The notes under the pieces: model-generated
Database searches by the model: none
What the model saw: only the letters and a program-made list of their open reading frames with translations
What the model was told of the DNA's origin: nothing
Translations under genes and position numbers: made by a program
Part shown: positions 15,393 to 24,745 of the stretch, piece after piece
How positions within the stretch are numbered: the first letter of the stretch is position 1
How the letters are laid out: each line of letters starts with the position of its first letter
Source: Propionispora vibrioides
Lineage (GTDB): Bacteria > Bacillota > Negativicutes > Propionisporales > Propionisporaceae
Direction of reading: 5' to 3'
DNA length: 64,000 nt
NCBI RefSeq assembly: GCF_900110485.1
Contig: NZ_FODY01000015.1
Coordinates: forward strand, 38,904-102,903

Positions 15393-16988
15393 TTACCGTG
15401 ATGTATATTTTCTGATGACCGCGGCTGCCGCATGCAGTCCGTCCAAAGCAGCGCTCATAATCCCGCCCGCATAGCCGGCACCTTCCCCGATAGGGTATAA
15501 ACCGCCCACATTGGCAGACAGGTAATTCTCGTCCCGTTTAAGCCGCACCGGCGCCGACGTTCTGGTCTCCACACCGGTCATAACCGCGCCGGGCTGGCCA
15601 AAGCCCCTGATCTTCCGGTCAAAATCCGGCAGGGCCTGAGCTAGCGTAGCGGTAACAAAATCGGGCAGGCATTTCTTAAGCTCGGCGTCCCTGACCCCAG
15701 GCCGGTAGCTGGGAACGGTCAGATAGGCCGCCGGCGCCATACCGGTCAGGAAATGTCCCACCGTTTGAACAGGAGCCTGGTAATTAGCCCCGCCACACTG
15801 AAAAGCCAATTGCTCATAGTGGCGCTGAAACGCAATCCCGCTCAATACTTCACTGCCGCAATCCTCGGGATTGACATTGACCACCAAAGCGCTGTTTGCA
15901 ATCCCCGAAGCACGGCTGTAATGGCTCATGCCGTTAGTAACCACACCGCCCTCTTCCGAGGCGGCAGCCACCACCAATCCGCCGGGGCACATGCAAAACG
16001 AATAGGCCGTACGTCCAATAGCCTTATGGTGGTACACCAAGGCATAGTCGGCCGCCCCCAGGGCCGGATGCCCGGCCATAGGCCCATATTGGGCCTGATC
16101 GATCAGCAACTGGGGGTGTTCAATACGCACGCCGATGGCAAACGGTTTCGCCTCCATAGCCACGCCCTTACCATACAGCATATGATAGGTGTCGCGAGCA
16201 CTATGACCAATGCCAAACAACGCTACCGAACAGGGAATCAAGCGGGTTTCATTTACCATCAGTCCATCCAGACGGCCGTCTTTGATCACCATGTCGGTGA
16301 CGCAGGCGCCGAACTCCACCTCGCCGCCCAGCGCGATAATGCGTTGGCGGATATGCTTCACAATTTGCCGCAGCTTGTCTGTCCCGATATGGGGCTTATG
16401 AAGATAGCGGATCTCCGGGTCCGCTCCGGCTTCAACAAAAATATCGAGTACTTCCCGCATATACGGGTCCTGTACCCGGGTCGTCAATTTTCCGTCGGAA
16501 AATGTACCGGCCCCGCCTTCGCCAAACTGTACATTGGATAGCCCGTTAAACTGACCGGTTTGCCAGAAATGAGCCACATCGCGGCTACGGGTTTCCACAT
16601 CCTGCCCCCGTTCCAGAACCAGCGGGCGGTAACCGTATTCGGCTAAGGTCAGCGCCGCCAGCATACCGGCCGGCCCCAGTCCCACAACGACAGGACGTGC
16701 GGCCAGCACTTCCGGTCCCGACACAAGCGGCATTTTAGCCTCTTCCTGCAGCAGAGCAACGTCCTTGTCCCCCCGCAGCCGGGACAGCACCTGTCCTTCG
16801 GGCAAACGGGTTTTCACTTCCAGTGAATAGACAAAGGTAATATTATTTTTTCTTCTGGCATCCAGCGCCCGGCGGCTAATGACCGTTTCGCTCACGGCCT
16901 CCACCGGGATTCGCAGCTTTTTTGCCGCCAGCTCGGCTAATGACCTGGTACTGTCAATGGACACCCTGAGATTGGTTATACGTAACAA
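15393..16988 (-). CDS. FAD-dependent dehydrogenase of the COG2509 type
   Basis: 531 residues. Dinucleotide-binding VVVGLGPAGMLAALTLAEYG at about residue 100, then LERGQDVETRSRDV and FGEGGAGTFSDGKLTTRV, and a C-terminal GGLYPIGEGAGYAGGIMSAA closing the FAD site. The N-terminal 95 residues form a separate small domain, as in this uncharacterised family. TTG start at 16988 with an AGGTGG site a little upstream. Lies between cdaR and glmM on the same strand, a placement also seen in relatives, so it is expressed with the c-di-AMP/amino-sugar genes; its substrate is not known. Confidence 0.9.
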   Translation of the reverse strand: MLRITNLRVSIDSTRSLAELAAKKLRIPVEAVSETVISRRALDARRKNNITFVYSLEVKTRLPEGQVLSRLRGDKDVALLQEEAKMPLVSGPEVLAARPVVVGLGPAGMLAALTLAEYGYRPLVLERGQDVETRSRDVAHFWQTGQFNGLSNVQFGEGGAGTFSDGKLTTRVQDPYMREVLDIFVEAGADPEIRYLHKPHIGTDKLRQIVKHIRQRIIALGGEVEFGACVTDMVIKDGRLDGLMVNETRLIPCSVALFGIGHSARDTYHMLYGKGVAMEAKPFAIGVRIEHPQLLIDQAQYGPMAGHPALGAADYALVYHHKAIGRTAYSFCMCPGGLVVAAASEEGGVVTNGMSHYSRASGIANSALVVNVNPEDCGSEVLSGIAFQRHYEQLAFQCGGANYQAPVQTVGHFLTGMAPAAYLTVPSYRPGVRDAELKKCLPDFVTATLAQALPDFDRKIRGFGQPGAVMTGVETRTSAPVRLKRDENYLSANVGGLYPIGEGAGYAGGIMSAALDGLHAAAAVIRKYTSR

Positions 16989-17004
16989 ATGGTTTCAACC
17001 ACCT

Positions 17005-17168
17005 TATACTATTATTCCATGAAAATCACGACCATCTTTGCGGTCTTTTTGCTCACCACTTCGTTGTCGTCAATCGGTGCAGGAACCACTACACCTCATT
17101 CCTCCGCCTTGTGGCGAACAAAAAAGCCTCGCAAAGCTCATCACGTTTTTCAGGGGATAATAGTATTG
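17005..17168. repeat. Dispersed palindromic element, type III, full copy
   Basis: Terminal inverted repeats ACTATTATTCCATGAAAATC (left) and ACTATTATCCCCTGAAAAAC (right, reverse strand), inner arms with TTTGCG and CTTTTT, and the shared core CTTCGTTGTCGTC ... CTCCGCCTTG around a small central stem. It lies inside the cda-glm transcription unit between cdaR and the FAD gene. The core is shared with 31699-31815. Confidence 0.75.
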
Positions 17169-17330
17169 TATTACTGTTGTGCCGGCCCCGTGAACCGGGT
17201 ACCGGCGATTTGGCAAAACACATGAAAAAAACCGGCTGTATAGCATGTATAGCATGACTGCACCTCATCTATTATATACTATCGCCGGTTATAGGAAAAG
17301 TATGTTATTTAGTTGTGGTCAATCCGTATT

Positions 17331-17418
17331 TAGGGAACCGCTGACACAATAAGCTTGTCGGCCTGACGACAAAAGTTCATTCAGGCCGCGTAATGCAAAT
17401 TAATCAGCAGTTTCTTAG
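17331..17418. repeat. Dispersed palindromic element, type IV, short copy
   Basis: Ends AGGGAACCGCTGACACAATA and, on the other strand, AAGAAACTGCTGATTAATTT, with GGCCTGA/TCAGGCC inside. The right end begins at the TAA stop of cdaR. Same terminal sequence as the full copy at 30473-30638. Confidence 0.6.
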
Positions 17419-18359
17419 GGAAGCTTCGGCTTGGCCGGCTCAACGCTGCGTCCTACCTCAATATGAAGGAGGATGCTGCTGCGGGCGGCAGTGATATTTT
17501 CACCCAACTGCAGCTTGACTTCACGATCGACATTTTTATCAATGCCGGACAAATTGACCGGCTCGGTATAAACCGCATCAATTTTACCGACTTCTTTCGG
17601 ATCACCGGAAATTTCCACTTTATCCGGTTCGCTCGTAATGCTCTTTAAGACAATGCCTGGCCCCAGTTCTCCGGACAGAATGGTTTTTATATCCACCATC
17701 TTTTTCGTTACATTTTGCACCAGATTCATATTGACCGTCACATTGGAGGGGTTTAACAGCACCCCTTCCTGCTTTTTGCTTTCCTTATTAAGCGGCGTTA
17801 CCGGAACGCTGGCAGTAAAATCGGTCGTTTGCCCGTCCACATCCACTGTAGCCACCAGCCGGTCCACCGCGTTAATCAGGCTGCGCGGCCCCTGAATGGT
17901 GATCAGATCGGTATCGGCCGTCACCTTCCCGACGACCATACCAGGCGGCAGCGAGCCGGTAAAGCGGATTTCCACAGGCATCTTTTTGCTGGAAATCGGG
18001 TCCAGCGTGATGGTCACCGTATCCGGTGTAATCTCCAGAAGCTCCAGCCCGTTAGGCAGCGTAGCGCTGACCTGGGCGGTATATTTACCTTCGGTGGCGT
18101 TTTTCAGATCCAGATAGGCTTTCACATCCTGGGGCCGCAAACCATAAATCAGGCTCCGTGACCCTCGGACCTTAACCTTGACCTCATCGGGAACATCCAT
18201 CGCCGCCAGTGTAGTACTCAGGCTGCGAATTTCCAACGGCACTTGCAAGCTGGTTTCAATCGGGGGGTTTTGCTCGTTCATTACATAAATCCAAAGAACA
18301 GCGGCCATAATCAGGGCCAGTATTTTGGGGATAATGTGCTTACCTGGCATTCTATCCAT
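17415..18359 (-). CDS. cdaR: CdaA regulatory protein, YbbR-domain
   Basis: 314 residues. One N-terminal membrane anchor (IPKILALIMAAVLWIYVMNE) and then three YbbR repeats of about 80-90 residues on the outer side (PLEIRSLST ..., PVEIRFTGS ..., MVDIKTILSG ...). CdaR binds and modulates the diadenylate cyclase CdaA at the membrane. Its start overlaps the cdaA stop by one base (TAATG), so the two are translationally coupled. The stop codon coincides with the end of a dispersed palindromic element. Confidence 0.95.
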   Translation of the reverse strand: MDRMPGKHIIPKILALIMAAVLWIYVMNEQNPPIETSLQVPLEIRSLSTTLAAMDVPDEVKVKVRGSRSLIYGLRPQDVKAYLDLKNATEGKYTAQVSATLPNGLELLEITPDTVTITLDPISSKKMPVEIRFTGSLPPGMVVGKVTADTDLITIQGPRSLINAVDRLVATVDVDGQTTDFTASVPVTPLNKESKKQEGVLLNPSNVTVNMNLVQNVTKKMVDIKTILSGELGPGIVLKSITSEPDKVEISGDPKEVGKIDAVYTEPVNLSGIDKNVDREVKLQLGENITAARSSILLHIEVGRSVEPAKPKLP

Positions 18360-19180
18360 TATGACGACTGCCTCCAGTTTAAATAATCGGTGATCTTAAC
18401 ATGTTTCTTGATGGTAAATAGCGGGCGCAAATGCTCCCGCAGGCTCTCCATATCCAGATGGCGCAGCAGCCGGCCGCCTCTGGCCAGTGAAATAATGCCC
18501 GTTTCCTCGCTGACTACGATGACTACCGCGTCGGTTTGCTCCGATATGCCGATAGCCGCCCGGTGCCGTGTCCCCAGTTCCTTGTTGAGGCTGCGGTCTT
18601 CCGTAAGCGGCAAAAGACAGCCGACAGCAATGATGCGGTCGCCGCGCAAGATAGCGGCGCCATCATGCATCGGGGTATTGGGAATAAAAATATTGATCAG
18701 AAATTCATTGGATACCAGGCCATCCACTTTGATACCCGATTCGATATAATCGCTTAAACCGGTTTCCTGCTCCAGCACCAATAACGCACCGATTTTATTT
18801 TTGGACAATACGGCGATGCCCTTGGCCATTTCGTCGACCAACAGCTCCGCTTCCTCTTCATTTAAAAAGACCCGCTTGCGAAACACATTGCCCCGCCCCA
18901 ATTGCTCCAGCGCCCGCCTAAGCTCAGGCTGAAACACCACCGGCAAGGCCACCAGAAAAGCCGTCATCGTCTTTTGCATCAGCCAGTTGATAACATTGAG
19001 ATCAAGCCATTTACTGACTAATGTAGCCATTAATAATACCATAAGTCCTTTAACCAGTGCCAGCGCCCGTGTGTCCTTAATCATCACGTACAGCTTATAG
19101 AGCACGACGGCTACCAACACAATATCAACAATGTCCAACAGACCGATTGTCGATAATATCCCCCGAATTTGCAGCAGCAT
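18359..19180 (-). CDS. cdaA: Diadenylate cyclase (c-di-AMP synthase)
   Basis: Makes cyclic di-AMP from two ATP. 273 residues: three membrane segments in the first 100 residues, then the DAC domain with the catalytic MHDGAAIL and GTRHRAAIG motifs near residues 170 and 205, and VSEETGIISLARGG. The C-terminal helix continues to LREHLRPLF. c-di-AMP controls potassium and osmolyte uptake and wall balance. First gene of the cdaA-cdaR-FAD-glmM-glmS cluster, read leftwards; the AT-rich region upstream contains a TATAAT-like box. Confidence 0.97.
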   Translation of the reverse strand: MLLQIRGILSTIGLLDIVDIVLVAVVLYKLYVMIKDTRALALVKGLMVLLMATLVSKWLDLNVINWLMQKTMTAFLVALPVVFQPELRRALEQLGRGNVFRKRVFLNEEEAELLVDEMAKGIAVLSKNKIGALLVLEQETGLSDYIESGIKVDGLVSNEFLINIFIPNTPMHDGAAILRGDRIIAVGCLLPLTEDRSLNKELGTRHRAAIGISEQTDAVVIVVSEETGIISLARGGRLLRHLDMESLREHLRPLFTIKKHVKITDYLNWRQSS

Positions 19181-19294
19181 ACCATAAACCCCTTATTAAT
19201 TATATATAAAATAAATAGTTCACTACATTATTCTACCCAGTATCAGGAAAAACCTTTAGCCAATTTTGCGAGTTTATAAAAAAATATCTCCGGT

Positions 19295-19460
19295 CCAGTG
19301 GTTTGCCCACTCTGAAAGCATAATTGCTTCACAGTTTTTTTTCCGCAATGCTTTGTTGTCGTCGGTTTACATATATATGATATGCGCACCTTCTCCGCCA
19401 AAACCTTGCAAAAAATTCCCGCGAATTATTTTACGCTTTCAGAACGGACAGACCACTAGC
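19295..19460 (-). repeat. Dispersed palindromic element, type I, full copy
   Basis: About 165 bp between ilvE and cdaA. Terminal inverted repeats CCAGTGGTTTGCCCACTCTG (left) and CTAGTGGTCTGTCCGTTCTG (right, reverse strand), both followed by AAAGC. Inner arms GCGGGAATTTTTTGCAAGG and GCATTGCGGAAAAAA, core GGCGGAGAAGG ... ACCGACGACAACAAAG, central CATAT/ATATG hairpin. Aligns along its whole length with 24348-24502 in opposite orientation. Confidence 0.85.
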
Positions 19461-19488
19461 ACCGGAGATATTGCTGCTAAAGAGCAAC

Positions 19489-20559
19489 TTATCCTTTTGT
19501 TACCGTTTCGACCCAGCCAAATTTGTCCGACTCCCCACCTTGCTGCAGCCCTGTGATATAGTCAAATAACCGCTGCGCCAATTTTCCTGTCTGGTTATTA
19601 TTTATCGTTATCTTATGTCCCTTCCAGGAAAGCTCGCCAACCGGCGAAATGACGGCTGCCGTACCGGAGCCGAAGACTTCTTCCAGCGTCCCCTTGGCGT
19701 GGGCTTCGTACACTTCTTCAATGGAAATCTGACGTTCCACCGCGTTGATGCCCCAGTCCCTGAGCACCTCCAGCACCGTCCGGCGGGTAATGCCGCTTAG
19801 GATGCTGCCGTTTAAAGCCGGCGTAATCACTTCGCCGTTGATTTTGAACAGAATGTTCATGGTGCCCACTTCTTCTATGTACTTACGATGAATGGCATCA
19901 AGCCACAGCACCTGGGTAAAGCCTTCCTTCTTGGCTTCCACCTGAGCTCTCAGGCTCATGGCATAATTGGCCGGCGTTTTGGCTTCGCCCAGGCCGCCCG
20001 GCGTAGCCCGTACGTATTTATCCTCCACCTTGATGCTGACCGGATTAAAGCCCGCCGCGTAGTAGGCGCCGACTGGCGACAAAATGATAAACAGGCGGTA
20101 GGTGTCGGATACCTTAACACCTACATACGGATCGGTGGCAATAATGAACGGCCGGATATAGAGCGAGGTGCCGCGCTTATGGGGAACCCAGTCCTTCTCG
20201 GTTTCCAGCAACTGAAACAGTCCGGCTTTCACTTCTTCCACATTAATCCGCGGAATACACAGATGATCGGCGGAACGGTTGAAGCGGTTCAGATAGTCAT
20301 TCACCCGGAAGACAACAATCCGGTTGTCCTCGGTCCGGAAGGCCTTGATCCCTTCAAAAATGGCCTGCCCGTAGTGCAAGGTCATGTTGGAGGGAGAAGC
20401 CTCAAACTCCTCATACGGCACAATTCTGGCCGAATGCCAGCCCTTTCCCGTCTCATAATCCATAACAAACATGTGATTGGTAAAAATCGTGCCAAACCCC
20501 AACTGTTCTTCCGACGGTATGGTGCGCAAAATCTCTGTCATGGTTACTGGAACTGCCAT
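19489..20559 (-). CDS. ilvE: Branched-chain amino acid aminotransferase
   Basis: Last step of valine, leucine and isoleucine synthesis (reversible, PLP, glutamate as donor). 356 residues, the longer class IV type. Motifs: GTSLYIRPFIIATDP, the PLP lysine region GGLGEAKTPANYAMSL, EVGTMNILFKING and GSGTAAVISPVGELSWKG. ATG at 20559, with a G-rich GTAGGGGG ahead. It follows argH on the same strand with 138 bases between, which include a long hairpin at 20595-20648, so it may be read from the arg operon or separately. Confidence 0.97.
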   Translation of the reverse strand: MAVPVTMTEILRTIPSEEQLGFGTIFTNHMFVMDYETGKGWHSARIVPYEEFEASPSNMTLHYGQAIFEGIKAFRTEDNRIVVFRVNDYLNRFNRSADHLCIPRINVEEVKAGLFQLLETEKDWVPHKRGTSLYIRPFIIATDPYVGVKVSDTYRLFIILSPVGAYYAAGFNPVSIKVEDKYVRATPGGLGEAKTPANYAMSLRAQVEAKKEGFTQVLWLDAIHRKYIEEVGTMNILFKINGEVITPALNGSILSGITRRTVLEVLRDWGINAVERQISIEEVYEAHAKGTLEEVFGSGTAAVISPVGELSWKGHKITINNNQTGKLAQRLFDYITGLQQGGESDKFGWVETVTKG

Positions 20560-20594
20560 TATTAAAGCCCCCTACTTATTTTTAGTTTGAGCCA

Positions 20595-20648
20595 GAGGCT
20601 GGTTAAAGATCCGGGGCGTACCGCCCGCTTTGGTCTTTAACCAGCCTC
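20595..20648 (-). other. Long hairpin between argH and ilvE
   Basis: Perfect 15-base arms GAGGCTGGTTAAAGA and TCTTTAACCAGCCTC with a GGGGCG/CGCCC-containing loop. No T-run follows on the minus strand, so it is not a standard terminator; it could protect or process the arg-ilvE message. No T-box features were found. Confidence 0.6.
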
Positions 20649-20697
20649 AATATCTTTCAGAATATGAAATTACCGCGAAGCTACTCGTTTTTATTCA

Positions 20698-22113
20698 TTA
20701 TATGTTGCCTTTTGTATACATGTCAAGTGTTGTTCGTTCTTTATTCATCATATTTTGGGCAACTGTAAGCTCTTGTCTCACTTGCGTGGACGATGTACCG
20801 CCATAGGAGTTACGGGCATCAACACAGGTTTCAATCTTGATGGCTTCCAGAATATCCGCTTCAAACAGCTCGGAAAAGGCTTTGAATTCGTCTAACGTCA
20901 CATCCATCAGCCATTTGTTATGCTCAATACAATAGGCGACAGCCTTGCCGACCACTTCGTGAGCCTGGCGGAAAGGAAGTCCTTTTTTCACCAGATAATC
21001 GGCCATATCGGTGGCATTGGAGAAATCGTTGCGCAGCACCTGGCGCATCCGGTTCTCATTGACCCTCATGTCGCGCAGCATGGAAGCATAGGTGGTCAGA
21101 CTGAATTTCAGCGTGTCAATGGCGTCAAACAGTCCTTCCTTATCCTCCTGCAGATCCTTATTGTAGGCCAGCGGCAGTCCCTTGGACACCGTCAGAATTC
21201 CCATCAGGTGACCAAATACCCGGCCGGTCTTGCCGCGCACCAATTCCGCCACATCGGGATTCTTCTTCTGTGGCATAATGCTCGAGCCGGTACAATGGGC
21301 ATCGTCCAGTTCAATGAATGAAAACTCACTGGAAGACCAGAGAATGATTTCTTCGCTGATCCGGCTCAAATGCATCATCAAAATGGAAGCGAAAGAAAGG
21401 AACTCCATAATGTAATCCCGGTCGCTTACCGCGTCCATGCTATTTTCGTACACCTGGCTGAATTTGAGCTGCTCGGCCACATAGTGCCGGTCAATCGGGA
21501 AGGTAGTCCCGGCCAGGGCGCCGGCTCCCAGCGGCATGATATCGGTATGTTCCCACACGCCTTGCAGGCGGTTAAAGTCCCGGCCCAGCATAAAGAAGTA
21601 GGCCAGCAGGTGATGGGAGAACAATATGGGCTGGGCCCGCTGCAAATGAGTATAACCGGGCATAACCGTGTGGGGATATTTAGCGGCCACGTCCAGGATA
21701 GCCTGCTGCATATCCATGATCAGTCCGGCAATATGCCGGATTTCCTTTTTCAGGTACATATGGGTATCCAGCGCCACCTGGTCATTGCGGCTGCGGGCAG
21801 TATGCAGCTTGCCGCCTACCGCCCCGATCCGTTCGGTCAGCCGTTTTTCAATATTCATATGGATATCTTCCAGGGAAATTTCAAAGGAAAAATGTCCGGC
21901 CTCAATCTCAGCAAGAATCGCGGTAAGCCCTTCAATGATCGTGTCCGCCTCTCCGGCGCTGATAATGCCGCACTTAGCCAGCATGCGGGCATGGGCGATG
22001 CTGCCGGCAATATCTTCCCGGTACATCCGCTGATCAAAAGAAATGGAGGAGGTAAACTCCTCCACCATCACGTCGGTACTTTTGGCGAAACGTCCGCCCC
22101 AAAGCTTTGACAT
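20698..22113 (-). CDS. argH: Argininosuccinate lyase
   Basis: Splits argininosuccinate into arginine and fumarate, the last step of arginine synthesis. 471 residues from the ATG at 22113, chosen because AAGGAG sits about 10 bases ahead; an ATG three codons earlier overlaps the ribosome site. Fumarase/aspartase superfamily signature [12 protein letters not shown], with [14 protein letters not shown] and [10 protein letters not shown] in order. It begins one base after the argG stop, so it is coupled. Last arg gene of the operon. Confidence 0.98.
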   Translation of the reverse strand: MSKLWGGRFAKSTDVMVEEFTSSISFDQRMYREDIAGSIAHARMLAKCGIISAGEADTIIEGLTAILAEIEAGHFSFEISLEDIHMNIEKRLTERIGAVGGKLHTARSRNDQVALDTHMYLKKEIRHIAGLIMDMQQAILDVAAKYPHTVMPGYTHLQRAQPILFSHHLLAYFFMLGRDFNRLQGVWEHTDIMPLGAGALAGTTFPIDRHYVAEQLKFSQVYENSMDAVSDRDYIMEFLSFASILMMHLSRISEEIILWSSSEFSFIELDDAHCTGSSIMPQKKNPDVAELVRGKTGRVFGHLMGILTVSKGLPLAYNKDLQEDKEGLFDAIDTLKFSLTTYASMLRDMRVNENRMRQVLRNDFSNATDMADYLVKKGLPFRQAHEVVGKAVAYCIEHNKWLMDVTLDEFKAFSELFEADILEAIKIETCVDARNSYGGTSSTQVRQELTVAQNMMNKERTTLDMYTKGNI

Positions 22114-22114
22114 A

Positions 22115-23323
22115 CTATCCATTCTCCTTCTGCATCAGCGCCCGGACTTTTAACGGCAGACCGAAGAGGTTGATGAAGCCTTCTGCGTCTTTCTGGTTGT
22201 ATACTTCGTCGCGGCCGAAAGTGACAAAGCCTTCATGATATAAGGAGTACGGCGATTTGGCACCGGCACTGATGATATTGCCTTTATACAGTTTCAGCCG
22301 GACCACACCGCTGACCGTCTGCTGGGTGGTATTGACAAACGCGTCCAGCGCTTCCCGGAGCGGTGAGAACCACATGCCGTCATAAACCAGCTCGGCGTAG
22401 CGGACAGCCACTTGTTCCTTGTAATGCAGCGTAGCGCGATCCAGGGTCAAATATTCCAATTCCCGGTGGGCATAGTACAAAATCGATCCACCCGGATTTT
22501 CATATACACCGCGGGATTTCATGCCTACCAAACGGTTCTCCACTATATCGGTGATGCCGATGCCGTTGGCGGCGCCCAGGGCGTTGAGTTTTTCCAATAA
22601 AGCCACGGCGTCCATTTTTTCACCGTCAACCGCTACCGGAATACCTTTTTCAAAAGTAACTTCCACATAGGTCGGTTTATCAGGCGCTTTTTCCGGCGTT
22701 GTGGTAACCATATAAACATCGTCCTGCGGTTCGTTCCAGGGATCTTCCAGGTCGGCGCCTTCATGGCTTAAGTGCCAGATATTGCGGTCCATGCTGTAGG
22801 GTCTTTTCTTGGTGACAGGTACCGGAATGCCGTGTTTTTCAGCATAATCAATGGCGTCTTCCCGGGAACGGATGTCCCAGAGCCGCCAGGGAGCGATAAT
22901 CTGCAAATGCGGAGCCAGTGCTTTTACGGTCAATTCAAAGCGTACCTGATCGTTGCCTTTGCCGGTAGCACCGTGACAGATGGCGTCAGCGCCTTCCTTC
23001 TCGGCAATTTCCACCATCGCCTTGGCAATGATCGGCCGGGCAAAGGAAGTGCCCAACAGGTATTTGCCTTCGTAAATGGCGCCTGCCTTCAGTGTCTGCC
23101 ATACGTATTCTTCCACAAAAGGTTTGGTCAAATCTTCAATGTATACCTTGCTGGCGCCCGATTTAATCGCTTTTTCCCGGACCGGTGCCAGCTCGTCACC
23201 TTGTCCGACATCGGCGCACATAGCAATAACTTCACACTGATAGTTTTCTTTCAGCCACGGAATAATAACCGACGTATCCAGGCCACCTGAATAGGCCAAA
23301 ACCACTTTTTTAATACTGCTCAT
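22115..23323 (-). CDS. argG: Argininosuccinate synthase
   Basis: Joins citrulline and aspartate using ATP. 402 residues. N-type ATP-binding loop [17 protein letters not shown] at the start, then [13 protein letters not shown] and EDPWNEP, as in the family. Sits between argF and argH on the same strand; 48 bases separate it from argF and 1 base from argH. Confidence 0.98.
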   Translation of the reverse strand: MSSIKKVVLAYSGGLDTSVIIPWLKENYQCEVIAMCADVGQGDELAPVREKAIKSGASKVYIEDLTKPFVEEYVWQTLKAGAIYEGKYLLGTSFARPIIAKAMVEIAEKEGADAICHGATGKGNDQVRFELTVKALAPHLQIIAPWRLWDIRSREDAIDYAEKHGIPVPVTKKRPYSMDRNIWHLSHEGADLEDPWNEPQDDVYMVTTTPEKAPDKPTYVEVTFEKGIPVAVDGEKMDAVALLEKLNALGAANGIGITDIVENRLVGMKSRGVYENPGGSILYYAHRELEYLTLDRATLHYKEQVAVRYAELVYDGMWFSPLREALDAFVNTTQQTVSGVVRLKLYKGNIISAGAKSPYSLYHEGFVTFGRDEVYNQKDAEGFINLFGLPLKVRALMQKENG

Positions 23324-23371
23324 TTTTCAAAATCCCCCTATTTACTTATGTATCCGACTATGGATTTTTCT

Positions 23372-24304
23372 TTATTTTTTCCCCATTAATAACGCCATAA
23401 TCGCCTTCTGCACATGCAAACGATTTTCCGCTTCGTCAAATACGGCCGACTGCGGTCCTTCCAGAACTTCCTCGGTGATTTCCTCACCCCGGTGAGCCGG
23501 CAGGCAATGCAGTACAATGGCGTCCGGTTTGGCTTCCTGCATCAGACGGCTGTTCACCTGAAAACTGGCAAAGGCTTTCATTCTGGCCTGTTGCTCAGCC
23601 TCCTGTCCCATGCTGGCCCAGACATCGGTATATACCACATCGGCGTCCTTGGCCGCGAGCAGCGGGTCGGTCACCACTTCCACCTGAGTACCGTACAGGG
23701 CGGCGTCTTGCTTGGCCTGTGCGATCATGTCAGCCTGCGGCTCATAGCCAGGCGGCGTCGCTACGGCGAAATGCATGCCGACCTTGGCACAGGCGTGCAT
23801 CAAGGCATGGACCATGTTGTTGCCGTCACCGATAAAGGCCATTTTGCGGCCTTTCAGCTCGCTCTTGTATTCCTGCACGGTAAAGATATCGGTCAACGCC
23901 TGGCAGGGATGCAATAAATCGGTCAACCCGTTAATAATCGGAATAGTGGCATAGCGGGCCAGTTCTTCCACCTTGTCATGGGCAAAGGTCCGGATCATAA
24001 TGCCGTCAACATAGCGCGACAGGACGCGAGCCGTATCCTTGATCGGTTCCCCGCGGCCGATTTGCAGGTCTCTGTCGCTTAGAAACAAAGCCGTACCGCC
24101 AAGCTGCCACATGCCCACCTCAAAGGAAACGCGGGTCCGGGTGGACGACTTCTCAAAAATCATCCCCAGGGTTTTGCCCTTCAGCAGGTGATGCTGCTCA
24201 CCGCGCCGCTGTTTTTCCTTCAAATCTTTGGCCAGCTCGAGAATCTCAAAAACCTCGGCAACCGACAAATCGTGAATCGACAATAAATCCTTATTCTTTA
24301 TGCC
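23372..24304 (-). CDS. argF: Ornithine carbamoyltransferase
   Basis: Makes citrulline from ornithine and carbamoyl phosphate. 310 residues from ATG 24304, preceded by a G-rich site; the upstream ATG at 24349 lies at the edge of a repeat element and lacks a ribosome site. Carbamoyl-phosphate motif KSSTRTRVSFE, LLHPCQALTD, and ornithine-loop HCLPAHRGEE, as expected. The gap of 440 bases back to argD is unusual for a tight operon and is filled by palindromic repeats. Confidence 0.97.
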   Translation of the reverse strand, partial: GIKNKDLLSIHDLSVAEVFEILELAKDLKEKQRRGEQHHLLKGKTLGMIFEKSSTRTRVSFEVGMWQLGGTALFLSDRDLQIGRGEPIKDTARVLSRYVDGIMIRTFAHDKVEELARYATIPIINGLTDLLHPCQALTDIFTVQEYKSELKGRKMAFIGDGNNMVHALMHACAKVGMHFAVATPPGYEPQADMIAQAKQDAALYGTQVEVVTDPLLAAKDADVVYTDVWASMGQEAEQQARMKAFASFQVNSRLMQEAKPDAIVLHCLPAHRGEEITEEVLEGPQSAVFDEAENRLHVQKAIMALLMGKK

Positions 24305-24347
24305 CATGGCACATAACCCCCACTTTATCTCATTATACAAATATATC

Positions 24348-24502
24348 AAGTGATCTGTCTACTTTGAAGGCGTAAAAGAATTCGCGGGAATTTTTCCGCA
24401 AGGCAAAGCGAAGAAGGCACACACATCGGACATATGTAAGCCGACGCATTGCGGAAAAAGACCCGTAAAGTCATTATGATTTCAGAGTGGACAGACCACT
24501 AA
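24348..24502 (+). repeat. Dispersed palindromic element, type I, full copy inside the arg operon
   Basis: About 155 bp. Ends AGTGATCTGTCTACTTTGAA (left) and AGTGGTCTGTCCACTCTGAA (right, reverse strand). Inner arms GAATTCGCGGGAATTTTTCC and GCATTGCGGAAAAAGACC, core GCAAGGCAAAGCGAAGAAGG ... AAGCCGACG. It lies between argD and argF, within the transcribed operon. Confidence 0.85.
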
Positions 24503-24745
24503 CAGCTTGGCAACTCTAAACCAAGGAAAGGCTGTTATCCTTCATTAGATTAGGGTTATCAAACTACTCCCTGGCAAAACGCTTTCCCGTTTTGCTCCTT
24601 ATAAATCCGCGAAGGTTGCCGCTAAGAATACTTCCTTCGCAGCAACCTTCCGTCAGCTTTGTTAGAGCGTGTTGACATCAGTGTTCATAGCCATCTTCCG
24701 GCGGATGTTCCGCCATACTGCATTAAATTTCCCTGAAGACATGCC
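24503..24745. other. Non-coding rest of the argD-argF gap
   Basis: Contains CAAAACG/CGTTTTG (near 24575-24595) and a GAAGGTTGC/GCAACCTTC inverted repeat near 24611-24651, then GAGCGTGTT as also seen beside other elements (30640, 29579). Probably further decayed repeat material; no gene. Confidence 0.5.

Noticed and set aside
20560..20697. T-box leader ahead of ilvE
   Set aside because: Only one long hairpin is present; no T-box sequence, specifier loop or terminator/antiterminator pair was seen.
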